This document shows, one piece after another, positions 8,489 to 16,568 of a stretch of 64,000 bases of DNA. Under the pieces are notes generated by a model. That model ran no database searches. It was given only the letters and a program-made list of their open reading frames with translations, and was not told where the DNA came from. Each line of letters opens with the position of its first letter. Within the stretch, counting starts at the first letter, position 1. The stretch comes from Bosea sp. (in: a-proteobacteria) (lineage in GTDB: Bacteria; Pseudomonadota; Alphaproteobacteria; Rhizobiales; Beijerinckiaceae), in the NCBI RefSeq assembly GCF_023953965.1, contig NZ_JAMLIX010000001.1:186001-250000 (forward strand). Direction: 5' to 3'. The position numbers and the translations under genes were made by a program.

Positions 8489-9640
8489 CTATTCTCCGGC
8501 GAAGGGCCCGCCCAATTCGACGAGGGCCTGCAGATGGTGATCGCCGTCGCCGTAGGCGACCTCGAGCGCCTTCAGGTGCTTCAGATGGTGGCCCACCGCA
8601 TATTCCATGGTGAGGCCGATCCCGCCATGCAGCTGCACGGCCTGCTCGCCGATGAACCGGGCCGCGCGGCAGAGCTCGACCTTGGCGGCGCTGATCGCGC
8701 GGCGACGGTCGTCCCGCGCCTCGCAACGCGCCATCATCGCGGACAGAAGCACCATCGACCGGGCCTGTTCGGCTGCGGCGAGCATCTCCGACGCACGATG
8801 CTGCACGACCTGAAACGAGCCGATCGGGCGGCCGAACTGCGTGCGCGCCTTGACGTACTCAACCGTCATGTCGAGCGCCGCCTGCATCGAGCCGAGGGCC
8901 TCGGCGGCCTGCGCGGCCAGCGTCTCATCGACCGCGGCCTCCACCAGGGGCAAGGCCTCGCCCGCTTCTCCCAGACGATCCGCGTCGGAAACCGCAACTC
9001 CGCCGAACCGGACAATTCCCGCGCGGCGGCCGTCGACGGTCGCGTAAGGGGAAATGCCCACGCCGGGCGTATCGGCGCCCACCATGAAAACGGCGATGCC
9101 GTCCCGGTCGCGGCGGTTTCCTGAGATGCGGGCCGTCACGATGAATTCACCGGCCGAATCGGCGTTGACCACATGGATTTTCTCGCCATCCAGCAGCCAG
9201 CCATCGGCGACCCGCGTTGCGGTGGTGGTGACATCGTGGAGCGTGTAGCGCGACTGGCGCTCGGCCTGCGCGAAGGACATCCTGTGCCCGCCCGCGACGA
9301 TCGCGGGGATACGCGCCGCGCACTGCCCGGCCGATCCGCCGCGGCGCAGGAAGCTTCCCGCGGTCACCACCGTCTCGATCCAGGGCTCGAGGGTAAGATG
9401 GGCGCCCAGGCGCTCGGCGACGATCATGACCTCGGCCGCCCCGCCGCCGATTCCGCCCTCTTCCTCGGAAAAGCCGATGCCCAGCAGGCCGAGCTCGGCA
9501 TAGGCCGCCCAGATGCCGTCGGAGAACCCCGCCGGCTCGCGGCCGTATTGCCGGCGCTGCTCGAAGCCGTAGCGGTCCTGGAGCAGCCGCCCCAGCATGT
9601 CCTTGAGGAGGACCTGCTCCTCGCTCGGCTCCAGCCTCAT
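8489..9640 (-). CDS. Acyl-CoA dehydrogenase family protein
   Basis: This 383-residue FAD protein has the three-part acyl-CoA dehydrogenase layout: an N-terminal helical domain (residues 1-120), a beta domain and a C-terminal helical domain. The C-terminal signature QLHGGIGLTMEY (about residue 345) is typical. It is shorter and more diverged than its partner encoded upstream. Such divergent pairs often form heteromeric dehydrogenases (as in steroid or branched acyl-CoA oxidation). The start ATG overlaps the stop of the upstream dehydrogenase by four bases, implying co-production. The predicted role is introducing a double bond into a CoA thioester, passing electrons to ETF. Confidence 0.88.
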   Translation of the reverse strand: MRLEPSEEQVLLKDMLGRLLQDRYGFEQRRQYGREPAGFSDGIWAAYAELGLLGIGFSEEEGGIGGGAAEVMIVAERLGAHLTLEPWIETVVTAGSFLRRGGSAGQCAARIPAIVAGGHRMSFAQAERQSRYTLHDVTTTATRVADGWLLDGEKIHVVNADSAGEFIVTARISGNRRDRDGIAVFMVGADTPGVGISPYATVDGRRAGIVRFGGVAVSDADRLGEAGEALPLVEAAVDETLAAQAAEALGSMQAALDMTVEYVKARTQFGRPIGSFQVVQHRASEMLAAAEQARSMVLLSAMMARCEARDDRRRAISAAKVELCRAARFIGEQAVQLHGGIGLTMEYAVGHHLKHLKALEVAYGDGDHHLQALVELGGPFAGE

Positions 9641-10836
9641 GACGAAAGCCCCAGGAACGCCTTGGCCATGATCGTCTTCTGGATCTCGTTGGACCCGCCA
9701 TAGATGCTGAGCTTGCGCATGTTGCAGTAGTTGGGATGGGCCTGCTCCATCCAGTCCGGGAAGCCGGCATCGCCGCCGTCGCCGGCCGGCACGGCCAGCC
9801 CGCAGAGCCCCGCGGCCTCGACGAAGAGCGCGCTGATCGCCTGATGGATTTCCGAGCCGCGGATCTTCAGGACCGACGATCCGGGGTTGGGCTTGCGCAG
9901 GGCGATATCGACCCGATCCTCGGCCAGGACCCGCATCGTCGTCATCTCCAGCGCCTTAAGCTGCACCTCCAGATCGACGAGACGGGTCACGAAGGCGGGG
10001 TCGTCGAGCAATGTCCCGCCGTTCTTCTCGACCGTCGCGGCGTATTCGCGCAGCGTCCGCAGCCGCTCCTTCGAGGGGCCGACCTTGGCATGGCCGGTGC
10101 GCTCGTTCGACAACAGCAGCTTGGCGCAGTCCCACCCCCTGTTTTCCGCGCCGACACGATTCTCCACCGGCACGCGCACATCGTCGAAGAAGACCTCGTT
10201 CACCTCGTGGAACCCGTCGATGGTGATGGTCGGGCGCACGGTTATGCCGGCAGAGCGCATGTCCACCAGCAGAAACGAGATGCCGTGCTGGGGCTTGGGC
10301 GCGGCGGGGTCGGTGCGCACCAGCATGAACATCCAGTCGGCATGCTGCGCCTTCGTCGTCCAGACCTTCTGGCCGTTGACGACGTAGTGGTCCTGTTCGC
10401 GCGCCGCCGCGCAGCGCAGGCTGGCGAGGTCCGAGCCTGCCCCCGGCTCCGAGAAGCCCTGGCACCACCAATCGTCCAGATTGGCCATGCGCGGCAGGAA
10501 GCGCTTCTTCTGCGCCTCGGTGCCGAAGGCCAGCAGGATCGGGCCGCACATGTCGGTGTTGAACGCCAGCACGCTGGGAGCCGGGGCCTTCTCCGTTTCC
10601 TCGCGCAGGATGTTGCGCCTGACGGCGTCCCAGCCCTGTCCGCCCCATTCCCTCGGCCAATGCGGGACGGCCCATCCCCTGGCGTTCAGCCGCCGCTGCC
10701 AGTCCCGGATCATCTGCGCCGTCGGATGTTTCCCCTGCTTCATGTGATCGCGGGTTTGCGCGGGCAGATTGCCGGCGATGAAAGCGCGGACTTCCTCGCG
10801 GAAGGCGATGTCCTCGGCGGTGAAGCCCAGTTCCAT
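9637..10836 (-). CDS. Acyl-CoA dehydrogenase
   Basis: This 399-residue protein is a full-length acyl-CoA dehydrogenase. The central domain contains WWCQGFSEPGAGSDLASL (the FAD/substrate signature) and VWTTKAQHADWMF, and the C-terminus has YGGSNEIQKTIMAKAFLGL, the classic end motif that contacts FAD across the dimer. It starts 20 bases after the acyl-CoA ligase gene and is coupled to the second dehydrogenase. It probably oxidises the CoA thioester produced by the ligase. Chain length or branching specificity cannot be read. Confidence 0.92.
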   Translation of the reverse strand: MELGFTAEDIAFREEVRAFIAGNLPAQTRDHMKQGKHPTAQMIRDWQRRLNARGWAVPHWPREWGGQGWDAVRRNILREETEKAPAPSVLAFNTDMCGPILLAFGTEAQKKRFLPRMANLDDWWCQGFSEPGAGSDLASLRCAAAREQDHYVVNGQKVWTTKAQHADWMFMLVRTDPAAPKPQHGISFLLVDMRSAGITVRPTITIDGFHEVNEVFFDDVRVPVENRVGAENRGWDCAKLLLSNERTGHAKVGPSKERLRTLREYAATVEKNGGTLLDDPAFVTRLVDLEVQLKALEMTTMRVLAEDRVDIALRKPNPGSSVLKIRGSEIHQAISALFVEAAGLCGLAVPAGDGGDAGFPDWMEQAHPNYCNMRKLSIYGGSNEIQKTIMAKAFLGLSS

Positions 10837-10856
10837 TGGCGGGTCTCCCTATCCGG

Positions 10857-12515
10857 CTATGAGGCGGCGCGGGCCGCTTCCGCCTGCAAGGCCACTTTCG
10901 AGAATTTGCCGACGCTCGTTTTCGGCAGCCGGTCGCGTATCTCCATCGCCTGGGGCATCTCGTGGCGCCCGAGCCGCGACATCAGGAAAGCGCGCAGCTC
11001 GTCGAGGTCGAACGAGCGCCTGCCGGCCTTCAGCACGATGAATGCCTTCGCCGCCTGCCCGCGATAGGCATCGGGAACGCCGATGACGACGCATTCGGCG
11101 ACATCGGGATGTTCGTAGATCGCTTCTTCGACCGTGCGCGGGAAGACGTTGAAGCCGCTGGACAGGATCATGTCCTTCTTGCGGTCGGTCAGGAAGACGT
11201 AGCCGTCCGCGTCGATGTGGCCGATGTCGCCGGTGCGGAAATAGCCGTCGACGAAATCCTTGTCCCGTTCGTGCTCGCGCCGCCAATAGGCCTCGAACAG
11301 ATTGGGCCCGCGCATCCGGAACTCGCCGGTCTCTCCGGCCGGCAGCAAGCGCGAGGGATCCTCGAGGGCGACCACCTGCAACTCGATGCCGGGGAGCGGC
11401 AGGCCGATCGCGCCCGGACGTATCTCCCCGCCCGGAACGTGCTGGCAGCCAATGGCGGCGGCCTCCGACATGCCCCAGCCCGGGTGGATGCGTATCCCGG
11501 TGCGGGCCTCGAAGCTGCGGCCGACCTCGGCAGGCAGCGGCGCGCCGCCGGAGGTGGCGTAATCCAGGCATGACAGGTCGCGCCGTTCCAGCCGCGCATC
11601 GCCCAGCATGGCGATGAACATGGTCGGCACGCCGTGGAAGATGCCGATGCGATGGCGCTCGATGTCGTCGAGCGCCGTTTCCACCTCGAAGCGCCGGCGC
11701 AGATGGACGGTGTTGCCATGGCCGAGATGGCGGTTCGTCATCGTCAGCGCGAAGACGTGAAAGAGCGGGAGGCACATCAGCACTTGGTCGTGCCGGCCTT
11801 CGGAGTTCGCGCGCACGGACTGCCAGTGCGCCGAAATCTCGGCGGCGGCGATCACATTGGCATGGCTGAGCGCCGCGCCCTTGGGCAGCCCCGTCGTGCC
11901 GCCGGTATATTGCAGCACCGCGATGCCCTGCGGATCGACATCGAGCGGGCGCGGCAAGGGCGCGCGATCGATCAGCTCGTCGAGGCGCGTCAGCCCGGCA
12001 ACGCCGGCGGTCTCGTCGGCCGCACCCCAACGCGCGTCGTCGGCGAGGATGATCCGGTCGATCAGGCCCTTTTCCTGCAATTCCCGGCATTTGGCCAGAT
12101 AGTCGACGGCATCGAACGTCACCACGATCCGCGCCGTGGAATCGCGCAGTTTGTGCTCCAGCTCCCGGATCGAATCCATCGGGCTCAGCTGCACAATCCG
12201 CAGGTCCGCCGAGGCGGCCCCGAAGAAGCAGATCGTATGCCAGGGCGTGTTCGGGAGCAGGAGCGCCACGCCGCCTTCCCGCGCGCCCTCCAATGCCAGA
12301 AAGCCGGCGGCCGCCTGAAGGACGAGCCGGCCGAGCTCGGCATAGCTGATCCGGGCTTCACAATATTGTAGCGCAGCGCGGTCGCGGTATCTGCGCACGG
12401 CGCTCGCCAGATAGTCGCCGATCCCGCAAACCGCGATCGGGTCGTCCCAGCCGATCCGCGCGGGATAGGACGCCTCCCACGCGAACGGACGCCGCGCAGC
12501 CCCGTCGCCGTTCAT
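10857..12515 (-). CDS. AMP-dependent acyl-CoA synthetase/ligase
   Basis: This 552-residue protein belongs to the ANL adenylating family. The phosphate loop is YTGGTTGLPKGA (around residue 205), and the hinge and C-terminal region is TGDIGHIDADGYVFLTDRKK followed by the A8-like GFNVFPRTVEE. The terminal lysine motif (LPKTSVGKF) is near residue 535. It activates a carboxylic acid with ATP and CoA. Its start overlaps the end of the enoyl-CoA hydratase gene by four bases, and two acyl-CoA dehydrogenases follow, giving an activation-oxidation-hydration set within one operon. It resembles medium/long-chain or aryl acid ligases, but the substrate is unknown. Confidence 0.92.
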   Translation of the reverse strand: MNGDGAARRPFAWEASYPARIGWDDPIAVCGIGDYLASAVRRYRDRAALQYCEARISYAELGRLVLQAAAGFLALEGAREGGVALLLPNTPWHTICFFGAASADLRIVQLSPMDSIRELEHKLRDSTARIVVTFDAVDYLAKCRELQEKGLIDRIILADDARWGAADETAGVAGLTRLDELIDRAPLPRPLDVDPQGIAVLQYTGGTTGLPKGAALSHANVIAAAEISAHWQSVRANSEGRHDQVLMCLPLFHVFALTMTNRHLGHGNTVHLRRRFEVETALDDIERHRIGIFHGVPTMFIAMLGDARLERRDLSCLDYATSGGAPLPAEVGRSFEARTGIRIHPGWGMSEAAAIGCQHVPGGEIRPGAIGLPLPGIELQVVALEDPSRLLPAGETGEFRMRGPNLFEAYWRREHERDKDFVDGYFRTGDIGHIDADGYVFLTDRKKDMILSSGFNVFPRTVEEAIYEHPDVAECVVIGVPDAYRGQAAKAFIVLKAGRRSFDLDELRAFLMSRLGRHEMPQAMEIRDRLPKTSVGKFSKVALQAEAARAAS

Positions 12516-13321
12516 GTCCCGGACGCGCCTTTTCCTCTGGCGATCCCCGCGGCAAGTCCCGCCTCGCGCATCCGCCGATACTCATCGGACACGTGTGACA
12601 GCTGATGGGTATCGAAATGACTTTGCAACGAAGCGCGGAAACCCTGGATATCGGCCGCGCGCTTGAGGGAGCGTTTCACGAGCTTCGCCGCGAACGGATA
12701 GGCCCCCGCCACTTTCTCGGCCAGCTCCGTCGTCCGCTCATCGAGCTGATCGCGCGGGACGACATGGTTGACCATGCCGAGGCGATGCGCCTCCTGCGCG
12801 CTCATGCGCCGGCCGGTCAGCAGGAATTCGTGGGCGGCGCGCAGGCCCATCACCCAGGGGTGCACGAGCACCTCGACCGCCGCCGAGGCGAGGCTCTGGC
12901 AGACCGGATCGGAAAAGAAGGCGTCCTCGGACGCCACCATCATGTCGCACATGTTGGCGACCATGAAGCCGCCGGCCATGCAGGCTCCCTGCACCGAGGC
13001 GATCGTCGGCTTGGGGCAATCCCATATCCGAAGCGCGTAGTCGAAATATCGCGTTTCCTCATAGGCATAGCGCTGCTCGACCGTGAAGGCCGAGCGGCTG
13101 GACTGCGCTTCCTTCAGGTCGTGGCCGGCCGAGAAATGCTCGCCCTTGCCGGCGATCACGATCACGCGGACCGTGTCGTTCGCGACCGCCTCGCCGAGGG
13201 CGGCGTCCAGCTCGTCGAGGAGCTGGCGGCTTTCGGCGTTGCGCGCTTCGGGGCGGTTGTGGAAGAGCCAGGCGACCGCCCCCCTCCGTTCGACCGAAAT
13301 ACATTCGAAATTCATCTTCAT
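12512..13321 (-). CDS. Enoyl-CoA hydratase/isomerase family protein
   Basis: This is a 269-residue crotonase-fold protein from ATG 13321 (a second ATG follows at 13315). The open frame continues to 13549, but that would overlap the binding-protein gene and adds no conserved sequence. The oxyanion-hole motifs are visible: GKGEHFSAGHDLKE (about residues 58-71) and VQGACMAGGFMVANMCD. The usual second glutamate region is replaced by a stretch ending VHPWVMGLRAAHEFLLTG, as in a recognised subgroup of ligase-associated hydratases. It probably hydrates or isomerises the enoyl-CoA made by the dehydrogenases. A strong hairpin lies just upstream (13384-13413). Confidence 0.88.
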   Translation of the reverse strand: MKMNFECISVERRGAVAWLFHNRPEARNAESRQLLDELDAALGEAVANDTVRVIVIAGKGEHFSAGHDLKEAQSSRSAFTVEQRYAYEETRYFDYALRIWDCPKPTIASVQGACMAGGFMVANMCDMMVASEDAFFSDPVCQSLASAAVEVLVHPWVMGLRAAHEFLLTGRRMSAQEAHRLGMVNHVVPRDQLDERTTELAEKVAGAYPFAAKLVKRSLKRAADIQGFRASLQSHFDTHQLSHVSDEYRRMREAGLAAGIARGKGASGT

Positions 13322-13383
13322 CCGCCCTTCGCGCCAGAGGATCGAAACCCGCCCGCCTACACGATCCGGTCGCTGTCCGGTGA

Positions 13384-13413
13384 CCGGCCCGCTCCCGAAA
13401 GGAAGCGGGCCGG
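13384..13413 (-). other. Intercistronic hairpin
   Basis: CCGGCCCGCT (13384-13393) and AGCGGGCCGG (13404-13413) are perfect 10-base inverted arms, and the inner bases can extend the stem to about 13 pairs with a 4-base loop. It lies in the 107-base gap after the binding-protein stop on the minus strand. No T-run follows, so I read it as an mRNA-stabilising or attenuating hairpin that raises binding-protein output relative to downstream enzymes, not as a full terminator. Confidence 0.6.
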
Positions 13414-13428
13414 CCAGTATTTCGAGCG

Positions 13429-14739
13429 TTATTTCTTGTAGCGCCTGTCCAGGGCGCGGGCGCGATCGGACATCCTCTTCAGGCCGTCCGCGACGGAAGC
13501 GCGCCCGATCAGGATCTCCTGCAGCTGCTTGTTGGAATAGTCCTCCCATTCCGTGTACCAGAGCCTGTCATAGGGCAGGACGTCCTTGAGATGCGTCGCG
13601 TCCTCGAGGAACTGGGCGATCTGGTCCGGGTCGCCGCCCCAGCCCGTGATCGCGGCGCGGACGTCGGGGTCCTTCTCGATGCCGCGCTCGCCCCAGGTCA
13701 GCGTCGCCGCTTTCACCCAGGCCTTGGGCGTGGCGTACTGGCCGGACTGATCCTTGGTCCCCAGGAAGGTGACGAGCTTGCACGCCGCTTCCTTGTTCTT
13801 GCTCTGGGCGTTGATGCCGTACATCGCCGCCTGCCCGACGAGCTGGCCGGTCTGGGGAGGCTTCGCCAGGACCACCTGGCCGCGCACCTTGGACTTCTCG
13901 CTGTTGGCGAAGGCATTGCCGGCATAAAGCAGCATGCTCCACTGGATGGCGGCCTGGCCTTCCACGAACACGTTCGCGGCGTCGGCGGGTCCCCATTCGA
14001 TGCTGGCCGGGTTGACCAGGCCGGCCTCGAACGCCTTTCGCCACCATGTCAGGGCCGCCAGCCCCTCGGGCGTCGGGTTGAAGTCGTTGTCGAAGGCCTT
14101 GCCTCCCATGGCCTTGGCCATGGCGCCCCAGATATAGGTCGCCCCCCAGCCATAGGAGCGGATCGGGAACACCATGGGATATTCCACAATGCCCTTGTCC
14201 TTCACCGCCTTCGCCGCCGCGAACCAGCCGTCGAAGGTCGTCGGCAGGGTATCGATCCCGGCCTTGGCGAGCATGCTCTTGTTGACGATGAGCGGGAAAA
14301 TCCCGGTGTAGTAGGTCAACCCGTAGAGATGGTCCTGGTAGGTCTGGCCCTGCAGGGCCAGCGGCAGCATGTTCTTCTTCGCCTCCGCGACACCGGCGCA
14401 GTCGTCGATGGGGGCGACCCAGCCGTTGGAGACCCATTCGGGCAAGGCCGTGTCGCGGATGTAGGCGACGTCGAAAGGCGTCTTGCTACGGAACATCAAT
14501 GCGGCCTTGGCATTGTATTCGGCCGAGGAAACACCTTCGATCTGGACCTCGATATCGGGGTTGCGCTGCATGAATTCATTGACGAACGCCTGCACCGCCT
14601 CCGGCTGGAAGGTCCAGAACAGCATCTTGATCTTGGTCTTGTCCGCCAGCGCCGGCGAACAGACCCCGGCGGTCAGGGCCGTTGCCAGCAGCGCCGTCTT
14701 CAAATGTCTGGAAAAAGGTGAAGTCTTCAACATCGTCAT
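13429..14739 (-). CDS. Sugar-type (family 1) ABC substrate-binding protein
   Basis: This is a 436-residue periplasmic protein with a clear signal peptide: basic start, hydrophobic core at about residues 14-28, and cleavage after SPALA (residue 32). The mature protein shows the extracellular solute-binding family 1 pattern, starting with a strand (IKMLFWTFQPEAVQAFVNEF), then QIEGVSSAEYNAKAALMFRS. It follows two MalF/MalG-type permeases by 24 bases. Family members bind sugars, polyols and other polar compounds, and this one could carry the substrate of the HyuAB pathway. It is the last transporter gene and precedes a hairpin. Confidence 0.88.
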   Translation of the reverse strand: MTMLKTSPFSRHLKTALLATALTAGVCSPALADKTKIKMLFWTFQPEAVQAFVNEFMQRNPDIEVQIEGVSSAEYNAKAALMFRSKTPFDVAYIRDTALPEWVSNGWVAPIDDCAGVAEAKKNMLPLALQGQTYQDHLYGLTYYTGIFPLIVNKSMLAKAGIDTLPTTFDGWFAAAKAVKDKGIVEYPMVFPIRSYGWGATYIWGAMAKAMGGKAFDNDFNPTPEGLAALTWWRKAFEAGLVNPASIEWGPADAANVFVEGQAAIQWSMLLYAGNAFANSEKSKVRGQVVLAKPPQTGQLVGQAAMYGINAQSKNKEAACKLVTFLGTKDQSGQYATPKAWVKAATLTWGERGIEKDPDVRAAITGWGGDPDQIAQFLEDATHLKDVLPYDRLWYTEWEDYSNKQLQEILIGRASVADGLKRMSDRARALDRRYKK

Positions 14740-14763
14740 TCCTCCCGTTTCATCCGCTCTCCA

Positions 14764-15648
14764 CTAACCCTTCGTCGCCCCTGCGAAGCGTCCGCCGCTG
14801 ACCATGCCCCTGAGCGCGAAGGCCAGCAGAACCGGCACGATCGCGGTGACCAGGCCCGCCGCGTTGAGGACGCCCCAGTCCGGCTCGTTCCAGGGTGCCA
14901 TGCTGCTCGCGATCACCACTGAAATCGGATAGGCCCGGATGCTGTTCGTCAGGATCAGGCCAACCACGAAGTCCGACCAGGTGGAGACGAAGACGAAGGC
15001 TCCCGCCACGAACATCCCGTTCCACGAAATCGGCAGAATGATCTTGATGAAGGTCTGGAACCGGGTCGCGCCGTCGATCGAGGCGGCTTCCTCCAGCTCG
15101 CGCGGAATCTGCCGGAAGAAGCCCTCGAGAATCCAGATCGCGAACGGAAGCAGCAGACCGGTATAGACCAGGATCAGCCCGTGCAGCGTGTCGAGCAGCC
15201 CGGCGAGAAGCATCAGCAGGTAGATCGGGATCAGCACCGCGATCAGCGGAAGCATCCTCAGCAGGAGCAGACCGAGCAGGATCAGCTTGCGCTGCCGGGC
15301 GCCGACGAAGCGCGAGATCGAATAGGCGAAGACGGCGCCGAGAAAAGTGGTCAGGATCGTCGTCACCGTCGCGACAATCAGCGAATTCCGCGCCGATTTG
15401 AGAAAATCCTTGAGGCTCGTGTTCCGCTCCAGGACGCCGTGCTCGTCGCCGAGCTGGAGGATCGCCGAGAAATGGCCGAGCGTGGGATGCTCCGGCAGCA
15501 ATCGCGGCGGCAATGTCCTGAGCTCGCTGTCGAGCATGAAGCTCGAGCGGATCATCCACAGCGGCGGACCGAGCAGATAGACGAACGCCAGCAGGCTCGC
15601 CACAAACAGCGTCGTTCGCCGGGCGATCCTCCAGCCGCGCGCGCTCAT
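14764..15648 (-). CDS. Sugar-type ABC permease, MalG-like
   Basis: This is a 294-residue inner-membrane subunit from ATG 15648, which overlaps the stop of the preceding permease (ATGA). There are about six hydrophobic segments; the EAA loop reads EEAASIDGATRFQTFIKIIL near residue 190. The DGA within the EAA loop is typical of the MalG class. It pairs with the MalF-like permease. No ATPase gene accompanies the set, so a shared ATPase such as an MsmK/UgpC-type protein would be needed. Confidence 0.9.
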   Translation of the reverse strand: MSARGWRIARRTTLFVASLLAFVYLLGPPLWMIRSSFMLDSELRTLPPRLLPEHPTLGHFSAILQLGDEHGVLERNTSLKDFLKSARNSLIVATVTTILTTFLGAVFAYSISRFVGARQRKLILLGLLLLRMLPLIAVLIPIYLLMLLAGLLDTLHGLILVYTGLLLPFAIWILEGFFRQIPRELEEAASIDGATRFQTFIKIILPISWNGMFVAGAFVFVSTWSDFVVGLILTNSIRAYPISVVIASSMAPWNEPDWGVLNAAGLVTAIVPVLLAFALRGMVSGGRFAGATKG

Positions 15649-16568
15649 TGTTCCCGCTCGAGTTTGTTGAAGATCCACCAGTAGGCCAGCGTGACGGCCA
15701 TCGTCACGACGGCCAGGAACACGGATATCGACGCCCCCGAGCCGACGTCGCCGAACTCGAAGGTGCTGGTATAGACGTGATAGCTGAGCACGGTCGTCGC
15801 CTCGCCCGGCCCGCCCCGGGTCAGGAGATAGATCAGGTCGAAGGCGCGCATCGAGAAGATGACGCAAAGCAGAACCGATACCGCCAGAGCCGGGATGATG
15901 AGCGGCAGCCGGATGCGCCAGAACAGGGCGAACTCGCCGGCGCCGTCGACACGGGCGGCCTCGATCACGTCGGTCGGGATGCTCTTCAGCGCGGCATAGA
16001 GCGTGATGACCACGAAGGGCACGAGCTTCCAGGCATAGGCCAGGATCAGCGCGTGCATCGCCGAGGTGCCCTCGCTGAACCAGGCACGATGGTCCTCGAT
16101 CAGGCCCAGCCCGTGCAGCACCGCGTTGAGCGCGCCCCAGTGGAAATCGAAGATCCACTTCCACATCAGGGCGTTCACCACCTCCGGCACCGCCCAGGGC
16201 AGGATCGCCGCCGGCAGCAGGAGCCGGGCGAACCAGGCCTCGGTGCTGGTGACGAACGCGATCGCCGCTCCGATCAGGGTGGCGACGATCACGGTCAGCG
16301 TCGAGAAATAAAGCGTGTTGCGGAAGGCGATGATCGTCGAATCGTTCTCGAGCACGAAGCGATAATTGTCGAGCCCGACGAAGGAGCCGACCGCCTGTCC
16401 CGCCCTGAGGTCGACCACGCTGAGATAGCAGACATAGAGCAGCGGAAAGACGCTGAAGGCCGCCAGCAGGAGCACGGCCACGCCGTTGAGCGAGAGCAGC
16501 GGCACCGACCATTCGCGCCGCACGGCGCGCCTGCCCTTGCCGGTCTGTCCTCGCTCGCGGCCCCGCAT
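15645..16568 (-). CDS. Sugar-type ABC permease, MalF-like
   Basis: This 307-residue permease starts at ATG 16568, where the hydantoinase B stop and this start share one base (TGATG), so translation is coupled. A basic N-terminus is followed by a first membrane segment (LLSLNGVAVLLLAAFSVFPLL), and the EAA loop is IEAARVDGAGEFALFWRIRL. The length and order are those of the MalF/UgpA class. The frame is open upstream to 17105, but that part is shadow sequence inside the hydantoinase gene. Confidence 0.9.
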   Translation of the reverse strand: MRGRERGQTGKGRRAVRREWSVPLLSLNGVAVLLLAAFSVFPLLYVCYLSVVDLRAGQAVGSFVGLDNYRFVLENDSTIIAFRNTLYFSTLTVIVATLIGAAIAFVTSTEAWFARLLLPAAILPWAVPEVVNALMWKWIFDFHWGALNAVLHGLGLIEDHRAWFSEGTSAMHALILAYAWKLVPFVVITLYAALKSIPTDVIEAARVDGAGEFALFWRIRLPLIIPALAVSVLLCVIFSMRAFDLIYLLTRGGPGEATTVLSYHVYTSTFEFGDVGSGASISVFLAVVTMAVTLAYWWIFNKLEREQ

